19,900 nucleotides of DNA from Bacillota bacterium. Lineage in GTDB: Bacteria; Bacillota; Clostridia; Christensenellales; CAG-138. The translations under genes and the position numbers were made by a program. Location of the stretch: positions 1-19,900 of the forward strand of contig JAEYLA010000295.1 in assembly GCA_023461495.1 (NCBI GenBank). Reading direction: 5' to 3'. The notes beneath the pieces were generated by a model. The model had not been told where the DNA came from and did not search any database. It was given only the letters and a program-made list of their open reading frames with translations. Each line of letters starts with the position of its first letter. The first letter of the stretch is position 1. Positions 8,229-15,606 of the stretch are shown here, in pieces.

Positions 8229-9209
8229 TTAATTTCCCGCGTTGGACGCATCCACCAGTTCTACGGGAACCTTCACGTCCGCCTCCACCGTCGCGCCTGC
8301 GATGACCTGATAGGCGGTCTCGATGCTGATGGAACCGATATCCTTGGGGTGCTGGGCTGCGGATGCAAGCATTTTGCCCTGTGCAATGGCAGCCTTGCCT
8401 TCGGTGGAGCCGTCAACACCCACGATCTTGATGGCATCGAGCAGGCCGGCGCTCTCCACCGCCGCCGCGCAGCCGATCGCAGAAGGATCGTTGAGTGCGA
8501 ATACGCCGGCAAGGTCAGGATATGCCTGCAGGATGTTCTCCATCACGGGCAGCGCGGTATCAACGCCGGGCTGAATTTCCTGGGATTCCACAATCTCCAT
8601 TTCGGGGTACTTTTTCACGGAATCGATAAAGCCGTTTGCCCTGTCCAGGCAGACCTGCGCAACGTTGTAGGTCAGCATTGCGACTTTGCCCTTGCCGCCC
8701 AATTCCTTTGCGAGCGCTTCGCCAATCAGCTGGCCTGCCATGAAGTTGTCGGAAGCGACGGTGGATACCACGGAGCTTGCGTCGTTTACAGGCGAATTAT
8801 ATGCAATCACCGGAATGTTCGCGGCCTTGCATTGTTCCAAAGCTGCCTGGATGCCGTTGGAGTCCACCGGGTCAATCAGCATGACGTTGACGCTCTGCTG
8901 GATCATATCCTCGATGTCGGAAATCTGCTTTGCGGGATCAAATGCGGCGTCCATGACGATGAGCTGATCGCCGTCCTTCATGGCGCTTTTCATGCCGTCG
9001 AGGATTTCAATGTAGAACGGGTTGGCCTGATCGGCTACCGAAACGCCAATCTTGACCGGGTTGGCTGCTTCTGCCGCGGGAGCCGCGCTTTCCTGTGCAG
9101 CGGGGGTTTGCGCTGCGGCCGGCGTTTCCTGTGCGGGAGCCGCGCAGGCACTCAGCAGCATGGCCATGACGACCATGACCGACAACAGTACCGTCCATTT
9201 CTTGCTCAT
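8229..9209 (-). CDS. Sugar-binding lipoprotein of the ABC importer (RbsB-like)
   Basis: A 326-residue extracellular substrate-binding protein. It has a lipoprotein signal peptide: KK at residues 3-4, a hydrophobic core, then lipobox LLSAC with Cys22 as the lipid-anchored residue. A low-complexity Ala/Pro/Gln/Glu linker runs to about residue 50. The mature domain is a type I periplasmic binding fold (KIGVSVADQANPFY, MLIDPVDSNGIQAAL, GVFALNDPSAIGCAAA, KIVGVDGSTEGKAAI) as in ribose, xylose and polyol binding proteins. The ATG has AGGAGG upstream. The lipid anchor agrees with a Gram-positive host. The ligand cannot be read from the sequence; the dehydrogenase and kinase in the operon suggest a polyol or ketose. 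A 16-bp palindrome lies 24 bp upstream of the start. Confidence 0.94.
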   Translation of the reverse strand: MSKKWTVLLSVMVVMAMLLSACAAPAQETPAAAQTPAAQESAAPAAEAANPVKIGVSVADQANPFYIEILDGMKSAMKDGDQLIVMDAAFDPAKQISDIEDMIQQSVNVMLIDPVDSNGIQAALEQCKAANIPVIAYNSPVNDASSVVSTVASDNFMAGQLIGEALAKELGGKGKVAMLTYNVAQVCLDRANGFIDSVKKYPEMEIVESQEIQPGVDTALPVMENILQAYPDLAGVFALNDPSAIGCAAAVESAGLLDAIKIVGVDGSTEGKAAIAQGKMLASAAQHPKDIGSISIETAYQVIAGATVEADVKVPVELVDASNAGN

Positions 9210-9232
9210 ATTCTTTTCCTCCTGTTATTTAC

Positions 9233-9248
9233 TTTGTGCATGCACAAA
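9233..9248. promoter_or_regulatory. 16-bp perfect palindrome in the SDR/binding-protein gap
   Basis: TTTGTGCATGCACAAA is a perfect 16-bp palindrome in the 59-bp gap between the SDR stop and the binding-protein start. On the minus strand a TATAAG sequence sits directly before it. It could be an operator at an internal promoter, or a short RNA hairpin (6-bp stem, 4-nt loop). It is unlike the CG-centred sites assigned to the LacI regulator, and no -35 box was recognised. Confidence 0.4.
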
Positions 9249-9268
9249 CTTATATTTTAGTGCGAACC

Positions 9269-10045
9269 TTACCAGGCTGTATAGCCGCCATCGAGTACAT
9301 AGGTGGAACCCGTTGCAAAACCGGCTGCATCCGAAGCAAGATAAACCGCCAACCCCATCAGCTCTTCCGCCTTACCGGAACGGCCCATAGGCGTCATGGA
9401 AAACCAACGTTCGATCGCGGGATCTTTTCTCTGATAGCGGTCTTCGCTCATTTCCGTCCGGATATAGCCGGGGCAGATCGCGTTGACGCGCACCCCCCTT
9501 GTCGCCCACTCCGTCGCCATGGATTTTGTGAGCATGATGAGACCGCCCTTGGACGCGTTGTACGCGCACTGGTTCTGGGGCGTATTGACAACCATGCCGG
9601 ACATGGAGGCAATGTTTACAATGCTGCCCTTCCCCTGCTCGAGCATCACCTTGCCCACCTCGCGGGAGACGATAAAGGGGCCGGTCAGGTTAACGTCTAT
9701 GACTTCCTTCCAATCTTCCGTGGTGACCTTTTCCGCATCATCCCCGCGCCAAGTCCCCGCATTGTTGAACAGAATATCGATCTTTCCGTATTCTGTAAGA
9801 ACAGCTGCTACCATCGCCTTGATATCGTCTTCATTGCGCATATCGCCCTGGATGACCGTGCACTTAACACCGTAGGATTCAATGATGGGCTTTGTTTCCA
9901 TCGCGCTTTGTGTGCGCCTTGCCGCTATGATGATATCGGCCCCCGCCTGCGCGAGGCCCATGGCCATCGCTTTACCAAGCCCCTGGCCGCCGCCTGTCAC
10001 AATCGCATTGCGGCCTTTGAGAGAAAGTTGTTCCATTACATTCAT
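9269..10045 (-). CDS. SDR-family NAD(P)-dependent dehydrogenase (polyol/sugar oxidoreductase-like)
   Basis: A classical short-chain dehydrogenase of 258 residues. The cofactor motif TGGGQGLG is at 17-24, NNAG at 94-97, catalytic Ser147, and the Tyr162-x3-Lys166 pair in YNASKGG. The C-terminal half has CPGYIRTEMS and ends with the usual YVLDGGYTAW. It resembles the gluconate 5-dehydrogenase, sorbitol and arabinitol dehydrogenase group, so it probably interconverts a polyol or sugar acid with its keto form in the cytoplasm. A GTG at 10066 would add seven residues; the ATG at 10045 gives the usual family N-terminus, but the nearest ribosome-binding-like sequence (GAGG) is rather far, so the start is uncertain. 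In this operon it most plausibly makes the ketose used by the AraB-like kinase. Confidence 0.9.
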   Translation of the reverse strand: MNVMEQLSLKGRNAIVTGGGQGLGKAMAMGLAQAGADIIIAARRTQSAMETKPIIESYGVKCTVIQGDMRNEDDIKAMVAAVLTEYGKIDILFNNAGTWRGDDAEKVTTEDWKEVIDVNLTGPFIVSREVGKVMLEQGKGSIVNIASMSGMVVNTPQNQCAYNASKGGLIMLTKSMATEWATRGVRVNAICPGYIRTEMSEDRYQRKDPAIERWFSMTPMGRSGKAEELMGLAVYLASDAAGFATGSTYVLDGGYTAW

Positions 10046-10086
10046 TGCGCTTTTTTCCGTCCTCACCTTGATATTGCTTTTCTACC

Positions 10087-10569
10087 TTAGAGAATAATTT
10101 CGATCTGGTCTTTTTCCTCGTACTGCACAACAACGCAATCGTTTTTATAGATTCGCTGCGGCAGGACAATCAGCACATGCGCCCGTTCGCGGTTGACGGG
10201 GAACCCGCCATAATGCCATACGCCCGTATGAATCTGCAGCACCGTTCCGCAGGGAACATAGAACGCTTCCGTCAATTCGGGAACAGGGTCCTTTGTAGGC
10301 GGCGCCGCATGAAAGATGATATCGTCGTCCATCACAACGATCGCCTCGCCCGTGGTGTTGTGGTATTCGGAGGCCGTCACCACCATTTTTTCCGCCTTGT
10401 GCAAAACAAGCGGCGAAAGCCCTATCGGCATGCTCCCCGAAACAGGGAAGAGTACCTGATCGTTATAAAAATCCCCCATGTGGTTTCCCGTAGGATTGGT
10501 AATGCTTGTGTAACTGCCGTACGGGCGGAAGCTTTCCGCCGTCAGCGGCTTGACCTTTACTGTTCTCAT
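10087..10569 (-). CDS. AllA-like (ureidoglycolate lyase superfamily) cupin protein
   Basis: A 160-residue protein similar in layout to ureidoglycolate lyase AllA: PLTAESFRPYG at 8-18 and HTGVWHYGGF at 114-123 match conserved AllA regions, and the predicted fold is a small double-stranded beta-barrel. AllA itself releases urea from ureidoglycolate in purine breakdown, but no allantoin or purine gene is nearby. In this sugar operon the protein is more likely a sugar-acid or keto-sugar enzyme, or a sugar-binding cupin. Its function here is unknown. Its ATG overlaps the transketolase C-subunit stop (ATGA, 10566-10569), so the two are translationally coupled. Confidence 0.75.
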   Translation of the reverse strand: MRTVKVKPLTAESFRPYGSYTSITNPTGNHMGDFYNDQVLFPVSGSMPIGLSPLVLHKAEKMVVTASEYHNTTGEAIVVMDDDIIFHAAPPTKDPVPELTEAFYVPCGTVLQIHTGVWHYGGFPVNRERAHVLIVLPQRIYKNDCVVVQYEEKDQIEIIL

Positions 10570-11525
10570 TGCTGTTCCCCTCTTTTTGATTTCATGGCGA
10601 CCGCCGCCCGCGCGCTCGAAGCAATCTGCTCAGGCGTGAGGCCGTAGCGTATAAGCAGCTCATCCGCATTGCCGGATTTGCCGAACGTATCCTGCGTGCC
10701 CACCCGCTTTATCGGAACAGGGCAAATCCCTGATACCAACTCCGCAACCGCGGCGCCCAGGCCACCCAATACGGAATGTTCTTCGGCTGTCACAATCGCG
10801 CCTGTCTGCATAGCTGCTTCTAGTACCGCGGCTTCATCAAGCGGCTTGATGGTGTGCATGTTCACAACGCTTGCTTCAATGCCTTCCGCCGCAAGAAGCT
10901 CCGCCGCTTTGAGCGACATCGCAACCATGATGCCGGTAGAAATGATGGTGACGTCCCTGCCTTGGCGCATCTGTACGGACTTGCCGATTTGAAACGCATA
11001 TCCGTCAAAATCCGTAATGACCTCAAGCGCACTCCTGCCCAGGCGCAGATACGCCGGACCTTCGTATGCGGCAAGGGCGTGTACGGCCGCACGCGTCTCG
11101 TTGGCGTCTGCAGGGCAGATCACCATCATGCCCGGAATGCTGCGCATCAGCGCAATATCTTCCAGGCACTGGTGCGTTGCGCCGTCCTCCCCTACCGTAA
11201 GGCCCGCATGCGTGCCCACCACCTTCACATTCAGCCTGGGGTACGCCAGGGAATTCCTGATCTGGTCAAACGTCCTGCCGGCGGCGAACATCGCGAATGT
11301 ACTGATAAACGGCTTCAACCCGCACGTCGCCATACCGGCGGCGATTCCCACCATGTTCGCTTCCGCGATGCCCACATTATGAAAACGTTTCGAATACTGC
11401 GCATGAAACAAACAGGACATGGTGCAAGTGCTTACGTCCGCATCAAGCGCTACAATTTTGGGGTCCGCGCCAATCTCCACCAGCGCTTCGCCATAGGCGT
11501 TTCTCGTTGAAATCTTGTTACCCAT
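10566..11525 (-). CDS. Transketolase, C-terminal subunit
   Basis: A 319-residue protein forming the pyrimidine-binding and C-terminal domains of a split transketolase. Visible features are GIAEANM at 53-59, with Glu55 the likely TPP-activating glutamate, then THAGLTVGEDGATHQCLEDIA in the pyrimidine domain, PADANET, and a C-terminal domain with GAIVTAEEHSVLGGLG. Together with the upstream N-subunit it makes one complete enzyme that moves two-carbon ketol units between sugar phosphates in the pentose phosphate pathway. Its ATG overlaps the end of the N-subunit gene by 8 bp, and its stop overlaps the cupin start by 4 bp. Split transketolases are frequent in Clostridia as extra copies inside sugar operons, which is probably the case here. 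Confidence 0.94.
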   Translation of the reverse strand: MGNKISTRNAYGEALVEIGADPKIVALDADVSTCTMSCLFHAQYSKRFHNVGIAEANMVGIAAGMATCGLKPFISTFAMFAAGRTFDQIRNSLAYPRLNVKVVGTHAGLTVGEDGATHQCLEDIALMRSIPGMMVICPADANETRAAVHALAAYEGPAYLRLGRSALEVITDFDGYAFQIGKSVQMRQGRDVTIISTGIMVAMSLKAAELLAAEGIEASVVNMHTIKPLDEAAVLEAAMQTGAIVTAEEHSVLGGLGAAVAELVSGICPVPIKRVGTQDTFGKSGNADELLIRYGLTPEQIASSARAAVAMKSKRGEQQ

Positions 11526-12366
11526 TTGTGCTCATCTCCTCAACTCCGCGCGCAAGCTCGCGGAAGGCTTGTGCAAACTGCTCGTCGTTTGGTGTTTTGC
11601 CATGCCACTCGTTTTTGCCTTCCATAAAAGAGATGCCTTTTCCTTTTACCGTGTTGGCAATGATCATATGCGGCTTACCCGGCGTTGCCTTGGCGGTATC
11701 CACTGCGGCGGCGATCTGCTCCACATCGTGCCCGTCAATGGATTGCGTATGGAACCCGAACGCGTTGCATTTTGCTTCAATATCGCCCATATTCATAATC
11801 TGGGTTACAGTGCCGTCAAGCTGCACTTTGTTGCTGTCCAATACCACGATCAGATGGTCGAGGTGGCTTGATGCCGCAAACATCATGGCCTCCCATATCT
11901 GGCCCTCCTGCATCTCCCCATCGCCTATAACCGCGTAAACGTAATAGTCTTTCCCTGTCTGCTTGCCAGCAAGCGCCATCCCCACCGCCGCGGAGAGTCC
12001 CTGCCCCAACGACCCTGTGGACATATCCACCCCCGGAACATGCGTCATTTCCGCATGGCCGGAAAGCGCGCCTTCCGTCTTCCGAAACGTTTTTAATAAA
12101 TCGGATGAAAAAAATCCTTTCAGCGCAAGGGTGGGATACAAAGCGACCGTCGCGTGCCCTTTGGACAAAACAAACCTGTCGCGGTCCTCCCAGCCCGGTT
12201 TTTCGGGATTTATACGCATTTTATCGAAATAAAGTACCGACATGATCTCAGATAACGAAAATGCACCGCCTATATGCCCAGATCTTGCATTCTCTACCAT
12301 TTCCAAGCCGACTGTTCTGACATTGATTGCAATAGTTTCTAATTGCAGTTTACGATTTGCTTCCAT
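11518..12366 (-). CDS. Transketolase, N-terminal (TPP-binding) subunit
   Basis: A 282-residue N-terminal half of a split transketolase. It carries the TPP/Mg motif GDG at 148-150 through Asn179 (GDGEMQEGQIWEA to LDSNKVQ), His31 in SGHIGG, LSKGHAT with His71, and GSLGQGLS. An upstream in-frame GTG at 12429 would put the start at or before the predicted transcription start. The ATG at 12366, with AAGGA 6 nt upstream, gives the normal family N-terminus and is preferred. It is the first gene of the operon, read from a near-consensus promoter, with a leader of about 60 nt. It overlaps the C-subunit gene by 8 bp. Confidence 0.93.
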   Translation of the reverse strand: MEANRKLQLETIAINVRTVGLEMVENARSGHIGGAFSLSEIMSVLYFDKMRINPEKPGWEDRDRFVLSKGHATVALYPTLALKGFFSSDLLKTFRKTEGALSGHAEMTHVPGVDMSTGSLGQGLSAAVGMALAGKQTGKDYYVYAVIGDGEMQEGQIWEAMMFAASSHLDHLIVVLDSNKVQLDGTVTQIMNMGDIEAKCNAFGFHTQSIDGHDVEQIAAAVDTAKATPGKPHMIIANTVKGKGISFMEGKNEWHGKTPNDEQFAQAFRELARGVEEMSTNG

Positions 12367-12389
12367 ATCATCCTTCTCAAATCCTATTT

Positions 12390-12403
12390 TCGTAACGTTT
12401 TTA
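12390..12403 (-). promoter_or_regulatory. Candidate LacI-family operator in the operon leader
   Basis: The leader contains an AACGTT-centred near-palindrome (plus strand TCGTAACGTTTTTA). It resembles the perfect AAAAACGTTTTT palindrome upstream of the LacI gene, sharing AACGTTTTT. It would lie about 25-35 nt after the predicted transcription start, a roadblock position. The left half is imperfect, and AACGTT cores also occur inside coding regions (for example at 11380-11393 and 12082-12095), so the call is tentative. Confidence 0.35.
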
Positions 12404-12433
12404 TTTTTAAGAGAAATGATCATTTTCACGTAT

Positions 12434-12462
12434 ATATTATGTCACATGTTCTATGATGTCAA
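12434..12462 (-). promoter_or_regulatory. Promoter of the transketolase/ABC/kinase operon
   Basis: On the minus strand there is a consensus -35 TTGACA (12457-12462), exactly 17 bp of spacer, and -10 TAATAT (12434-12439). Transcription should start near 12427, about 60 nt before the ATG of the first gene. This is the best promoter match in the window and should drive all eight genes down to the kinase. Confidence 0.8.
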
Positions 12463-12504
12463 GTCATAAACTAAAATTTATCCGCAGTATATTCGTGCAA
12501 TTAC

Positions 12505-12538
12505 AAAAGGCCGTTTCAATCGCTATTAAAAACGGCCT
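12505..12538 (-). terminator. Terminator-like hairpin after the aldehyde dehydrogenase operon
   Basis: A perfect 9-bp stem, AGGCCGTTT at 12508-12516 and AAACGGCCT at 12530-12538, with a 13-nt loop. Read on the minus strand the stem is followed by a short T-run (TTTTG). It lies ~200 bp after the aldehyde dehydrogenase stop and upstream of the next operon's promoter, so it would separate the two minus-strand operons. The T-run is short, so efficiency may be partial. Confidence 0.65.
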
Positions 12539-12741
12539 GTGCATATTTTGCAGATAACGCCTTGACAGCCAGCGTTGCACGCTCGCCAACTGGCGTGGCC
12601 TCTCTGGAGCATAGTTGTCATGTACACAGTAGTTATCTCTATATTATTCCTTGTGGCGTGTACAACGCGCCTAAAAAGAGCCGCCCGGGGTATGGATAAT
12701 GTGATGTTCACGCGTGTCCGCACCACCCTACTGCGGTAAGA
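12539..12741. other. Intergenic stretch without a convincing gene
   Basis: This ~200 bp between the aldehyde dehydrogenase stop and the terminator-like hairpin holds no ORF I can support. One minus-strand frame reads EATPVGERATLAVKALSAKY and runs to a stop at 12516-12518 inside the hairpin. It looks coding-like but is under 35 codons, has no start, and may be the tail of a decayed gene. Confidence 0.4.
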
Positions 12742-14106
12742 TTATTGAAAGAAGAAGCGCAGCAGCTGATCCTTCTTTTTCGAATAGGGACGATAGCGAA
12801 TCGGCAGATCGAGCCATACGGCTTTTTGGACAATGCTGCGATAATGGGTGAAGGTGTCGAAGCTAAGCTTGCCGTGATAGCCGCCCATCCCCGATGCGCC
12901 CACACCGCCAAAGCCCATATGCGGCGTTGCGATGTGGATGATGGTATCGTTAATACAGCCACCCCCGAAGGAACAAGTGTCCAGCACGAGCCGCTCCACT
13001 TTTTCATCGCCAGTAAACAGATACAGCGCAAGCGGCCTGGGGTGCTCCGTGATATACTGGATGCATTCTTCAATATGTGTATAGGAGATCATAGGGAGAA
13101 TCGGACCGAAGATTTCTTCCTGCATGACCGGAGAATCAAGGCTGACCTCATCGAGCAGCGTCGGTTCGATAAAACGGCGGGCGGAATCGGTATTCCCTCC
13201 CACAACCGCTGTGCCGGATTCCAGAAGCGCGTGCAGACGCTGGAAATGCTTATCGTTCACGATCACGTTCATATCCTGCATCGCACCACCCGGGAAGAAT
13301 TCGTGCAGCGCCGCTCGGAAGGCTTTAATAAACTGTGCCCTAACACTTTCATGGACGAAAAGATAATCAGGAGCGACACACGTTTGTCCGCCGTTGAGAA
13401 CCTTTCCGAAGGCAATCCGTCTTGCGGTGACGGGGATATTGGCCGTCTTGTCGACAATGACGGGGCTTTTTCCGCCAAGCTCAAGTGTAACGGGCGTAAG
13501 GTGTCTGGCAGCACTTTCCATTACGAGCCGCCCCACATCGAGACTGCCCGTGAAAAAGATATAATCAAAATGCTGCTCCAGAAGAGCGGCGTTCTCCTTT
13601 CGACCGCCCTCGACCACTGCGATGTATTCCTCGGGGTAGGTCTCCCGCAGAAGCCTGGCGAGCACAGTGCTCGTGGCGGGAGTGTACGCGGAGGGCTTGA
13701 CGATTGCCGTGCATCCGGCAGAAATTGCGCCGATCAGCGGATCAAGACACAGAAGCACAGGGTAATTCCAAGGGGACATAATCAGCGCCACACCGTGTGG
13801 CTCCGGCGATACAAAGGAGCGGGACGGAAAGTGCGCAAGCGGAGTAGGAACCCGCTTCAGACGCATCCATCCCTTCACGTGTTTAATATGGAAACGCAAT
13901 TCATCAAGGACAAGCCCAATTTCGGTCATGAATACCTCCGACGGGCATTTGTTCATATCCTCTCTGAGTGCGCGGTTAATGGAAGCTTCCTGCTCCCGGA
14001 TGGCCGTTTGCAGCTTTCGCAACATCTCTATACGGAAAGCAGCGGTTCTTGTGGCTCCGGAACGAAAAAATGCGCGTTGCTTTTCCATCAGTGCGCTAAA
14101 ATCCAT
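12742..14106 (-). CDS. Aldehyde dehydrogenase, class 3 (ALDH3)-like
   Basis: A 454-residue NAD(P)-dependent aldehyde dehydrogenase of the compact ALDH3 type, normal length. The key residues are Asn114 in SPWNYP, Glu209 in LELGGKSP and catalytic Cys243 in GGQTCVAPDY. The EEIFGPILP motif follows, and the end is basic and aromatic (SKKKDQLLRFFFQ). ALDH3 members oxidise a wide range of aliphatic, fatty and aromatic aldehydes. The terminal segment has only modest hydrophobicity, so a membrane anchor is not clear. The ATG is preceded by AAAGGAG. It is the last gene of the TetR-led operon, 58 bp after the GtrA gene. In context it could oxidise the aldehyde released by the class II aldolase. Confidence 0.93.
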   Translation of the reverse strand: MDFSALMEKQRAFFRSGATRTAAFRIEMLRKLQTAIREQEASINRALREDMNKCPSEVFMTEIGLVLDELRFHIKHVKGWMRLKRVPTPLAHFPSRSFVSPEPHGVALIMSPWNYPVLLCLDPLIGAISAGCTAIVKPSAYTPATSTVLARLLRETYPEEYIAVVEGGRKENAALLEQHFDYIFFTGSLDVGRLVMESAARHLTPVTLELGGKSPVIVDKTANIPVTARRIAFGKVLNGGQTCVAPDYLFVHESVRAQFIKAFRAALHEFFPGGAMQDMNVIVNDKHFQRLHALLESGTAVVGGNTDSARRFIEPTLLDEVSLDSPVMQEEIFGPILPMISYTHIEECIQYITEHPRPLALYLFTGDEKVERLVLDTCSFGGGCINDTIIHIATPHMGFGGVGASGMGGYHGKLSFDTFTHYRSIVQKAVWLDLPIRYRPYSKKKDQLLRFFFQ

Positions 14107-14164
14107 AGGCAGCTCCTTTCTTTAAATGGGGCATCCCTCGGTCCGATACCCGGAAGATGCGAAT

Positions 14165-14608
14165 TTATTCGTTGTTTGCCGTATTCTTTTTCTCCGCCAG
14201 TGTATTGGTATCCATCGAGTCCTTATAGACCACGTATTTTTGGAAAATGAACTCTGTAATAAGATTGAGACCCATGTTGATAACCGTTACCAGATATTCG
14301 TTCCAAAACGCCGTCTCAACGAGATAGTCACCCAGCAGCGTGGACAGAGGGGTGAACACACAGTAATAGCCGAACACCTTCAGCATGGCAATGGGAACAT
14401 TGCTGGCAGACTGGAAGGTATAACGGCGGTTGAGCGTAAAATTCCACAAGATGGAGAGAATTAGAGAAACCAGATAGCTAATCCAATAGGACAAGTGCAG
14501 CAGCTCGTTTAATAGTGAGAAGCTGATAATCTGGATAATGCCGGCGCTGAAGGAAAACAGCATAAATTTAATGGTTCGCCACAGCTCTTTTGACCGGTTG
14601 CCCTTCAT
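14165..14608 (-). CDS. GtrA-family membrane protein
   Basis: A 147-residue membrane protein with about four hydrophobic segments (roughly residues 13-35, 40-58, 75-95 and 103-125). It shows GtrA signatures: NFTLNRRYTF after the second segment and NLITEFIFQKYVVYK near the end. GtrA proteins are thought to help move polyprenyl-phosphate-linked sugars across the membrane during cell-wall or O-antigen glycosylation. The start lies 2 nt after the aldolase stop, so the gene is clearly part of the catabolic operon, an unusual place for GtrA. No glycosyltransferase is nearby. Whether it transports the pathway substrate or a product is unknown. Confidence 0.88.
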   Translation of the reverse strand: MKGNRSKELWRTIKFMLFSFSAGIIQIISFSLLNELLHLSYWISYLVSLILSILWNFTLNRRYTFQSASNVPIAMLKVFGYYCVFTPLSTLLGDYLVETAFWNEYLVTVINMGLNLITEFIFQKYVVYKDSMDTNTLAEKKNTANNE

Positions 14609-14610
14609 TC

Positions 14611-15606
14611 TTATTTCCCCGCTTTCTTGGAATACTTGTTGAGATAAATAAAGCGCATGAGGAGCGTATCCAGTGAGGAAAGCGTCGCGGGAATCCCCAG
14701 AACACGTGTGTGCAGAAAGCTAACGCATGCTTTTTCAACGAGAATCCGCAGGGCATCGCAATCTTCCTGTGATTCAGCGCGACAGATCGCGCCGCCACCA
14801 GCTACCAGAACCGCAGGATACTTGTTCAATGCGCCCAGAACCGTATGGGGTGTCATTTCGACCGTGACCAATTTCGGTCCGACCATCTGCGCCATGTCGT
14901 CGAGCTGAGCGCGGAAGGCATGTGTGGTTTTGGATACCTCCACAACTGCTGAAGCGCTGGTGCAGGCAACACACGGGAAGGAGGGCGTAATCTGCTGGGT
15001 GATATCTGCCAACTCGGGAGATTCGATGCCCGGATTGCCGGGCTGCCCCTTGCACGCAGCTTTACAGGCGGCTTCCAGCAGCTTGGCACGCTCAAATGCA
15101 TCCTCTTGATTCTTGCCCACGATCACCGCGCCATGCTGCGCCATCAGGACACAGTGTGCGCCGGCAGCGAGCGCCGTTGTAACCTTCGCGGATAGTTTTT
15201 TCGTACTGGGCAATCCATAGGATGCCAGAGCTACGCCGCCCAAGGACTGCCGTACTTCCTTAGAAAACAAGTCGGACTGAAAGCCCGCCAATCCCAGCGC
15301 AGAAGCATAGGTCTGGTGCGTATGGATCACAAAGCCCGCCTCTGGAAATTGTGCATATGCCGCCGCATGGACACCCTTTTCTGATGAGGGCTTGCGAGTG
15401 CCCTCCCATTTGCCCGTCGTCATGTCATAGGATACCACATCGTCTGCGGTGGTGCTTTCATAACTCAGACCGCTTGGTGTGATGACAAACGAGAGCGGAC
15501 CGGTGCGGCAGCTTACGTTGCCCCAGGTTCGGGCCACAAGCTTCTCGCGGAGAAGCTTGCGTCCGGCATCTGCAACCGCCTGCTTGGCGTCCCATTCCGC
15601 AATCAC
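14611..15606 (-). CDS. Class II aldolase/adducin-family protein with degenerate C-terminal repeat
   Basis: A 331-residue protein whose first ~185 residues are a class II (metal-dependent) aldolase domain like L-fuculose-phosphate aldolase. It has TWGNVS at 27-32, ITPSGLSY at 42-49, Glu76 in PSSEKGVH, the metal-binding pair His95 and His97 in IHTHQTYA, and His158 in MAQHGAV. FucA-type enzymes are about 215 residues, so about 115 residues are extra. The segment 263-294 (AVLVAGGGAICRA then SQEDCDAL) repeats the pattern at 151-183 (CVLMAQHGAVIVG then NQEDAFER), with the metal histidine replaced by glycine, suggesting a decayed duplicate half-domain. The GTG start overlaps the aminotransferase stop (GTGA, 15603-15606). 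Expected reaction: reversible cleavage of a sugar phosphate to DHAP or a similar fragment plus an aldehyde. The substrate is unknown. Confidence 0.88.
   Translation of the reverse strand: MIAEWDAKQAVADAGRKLLREKLVARTWGNVSCRTGPLSFVITPSGLSYESTTADDVVSYDMTTGKWEGTRKPSSEKGVHAAAYAQFPEAGFVIHTHQTYASALGLAGFQSDLFSKEVRQSLGGVALASYGLPSTKKLSAKVTTALAAGAHCVLMAQHGAVIVGKNQEDAFERAKLLEAACKAACKGQPGNPGIESPELADITQQITPSFPCVACTSASAVVEVSKTTHAFRAQLDDMAQMVGPKLVTVEMTPHTVLGALNKYPAVLVAGGGAICRAESQEDCDALRILVEKACVSFLHTRVLGIPATLSSLDTLLMRFIYLNKYSKKAGK

Noticed and set aside
11380..12095. AACGTT-centred near-palindromes at 11380-11393 and 12082-12095 as extra operators
   Set aside because: Both are inside transketolase coding sequence where Lys-Arg-Phe or Thr-Phe-Arg-Lys codons generate the motif; no promoter is nearby.
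12526..12726. A 66-codon minus-strand ORF after the aldehyde dehydrogenase gene
   Set aside because: It has no good ribosome-binding site, an unconvincing composition, and runs into the terminator-like hairpin.
12745..14250. A 501-codon plus-strand ORF
   Set aside because: It lies opposite the aldehyde dehydrogenase gene, which has all catalytic motifs; the long open frame is a by-product of codon use on the other strand.
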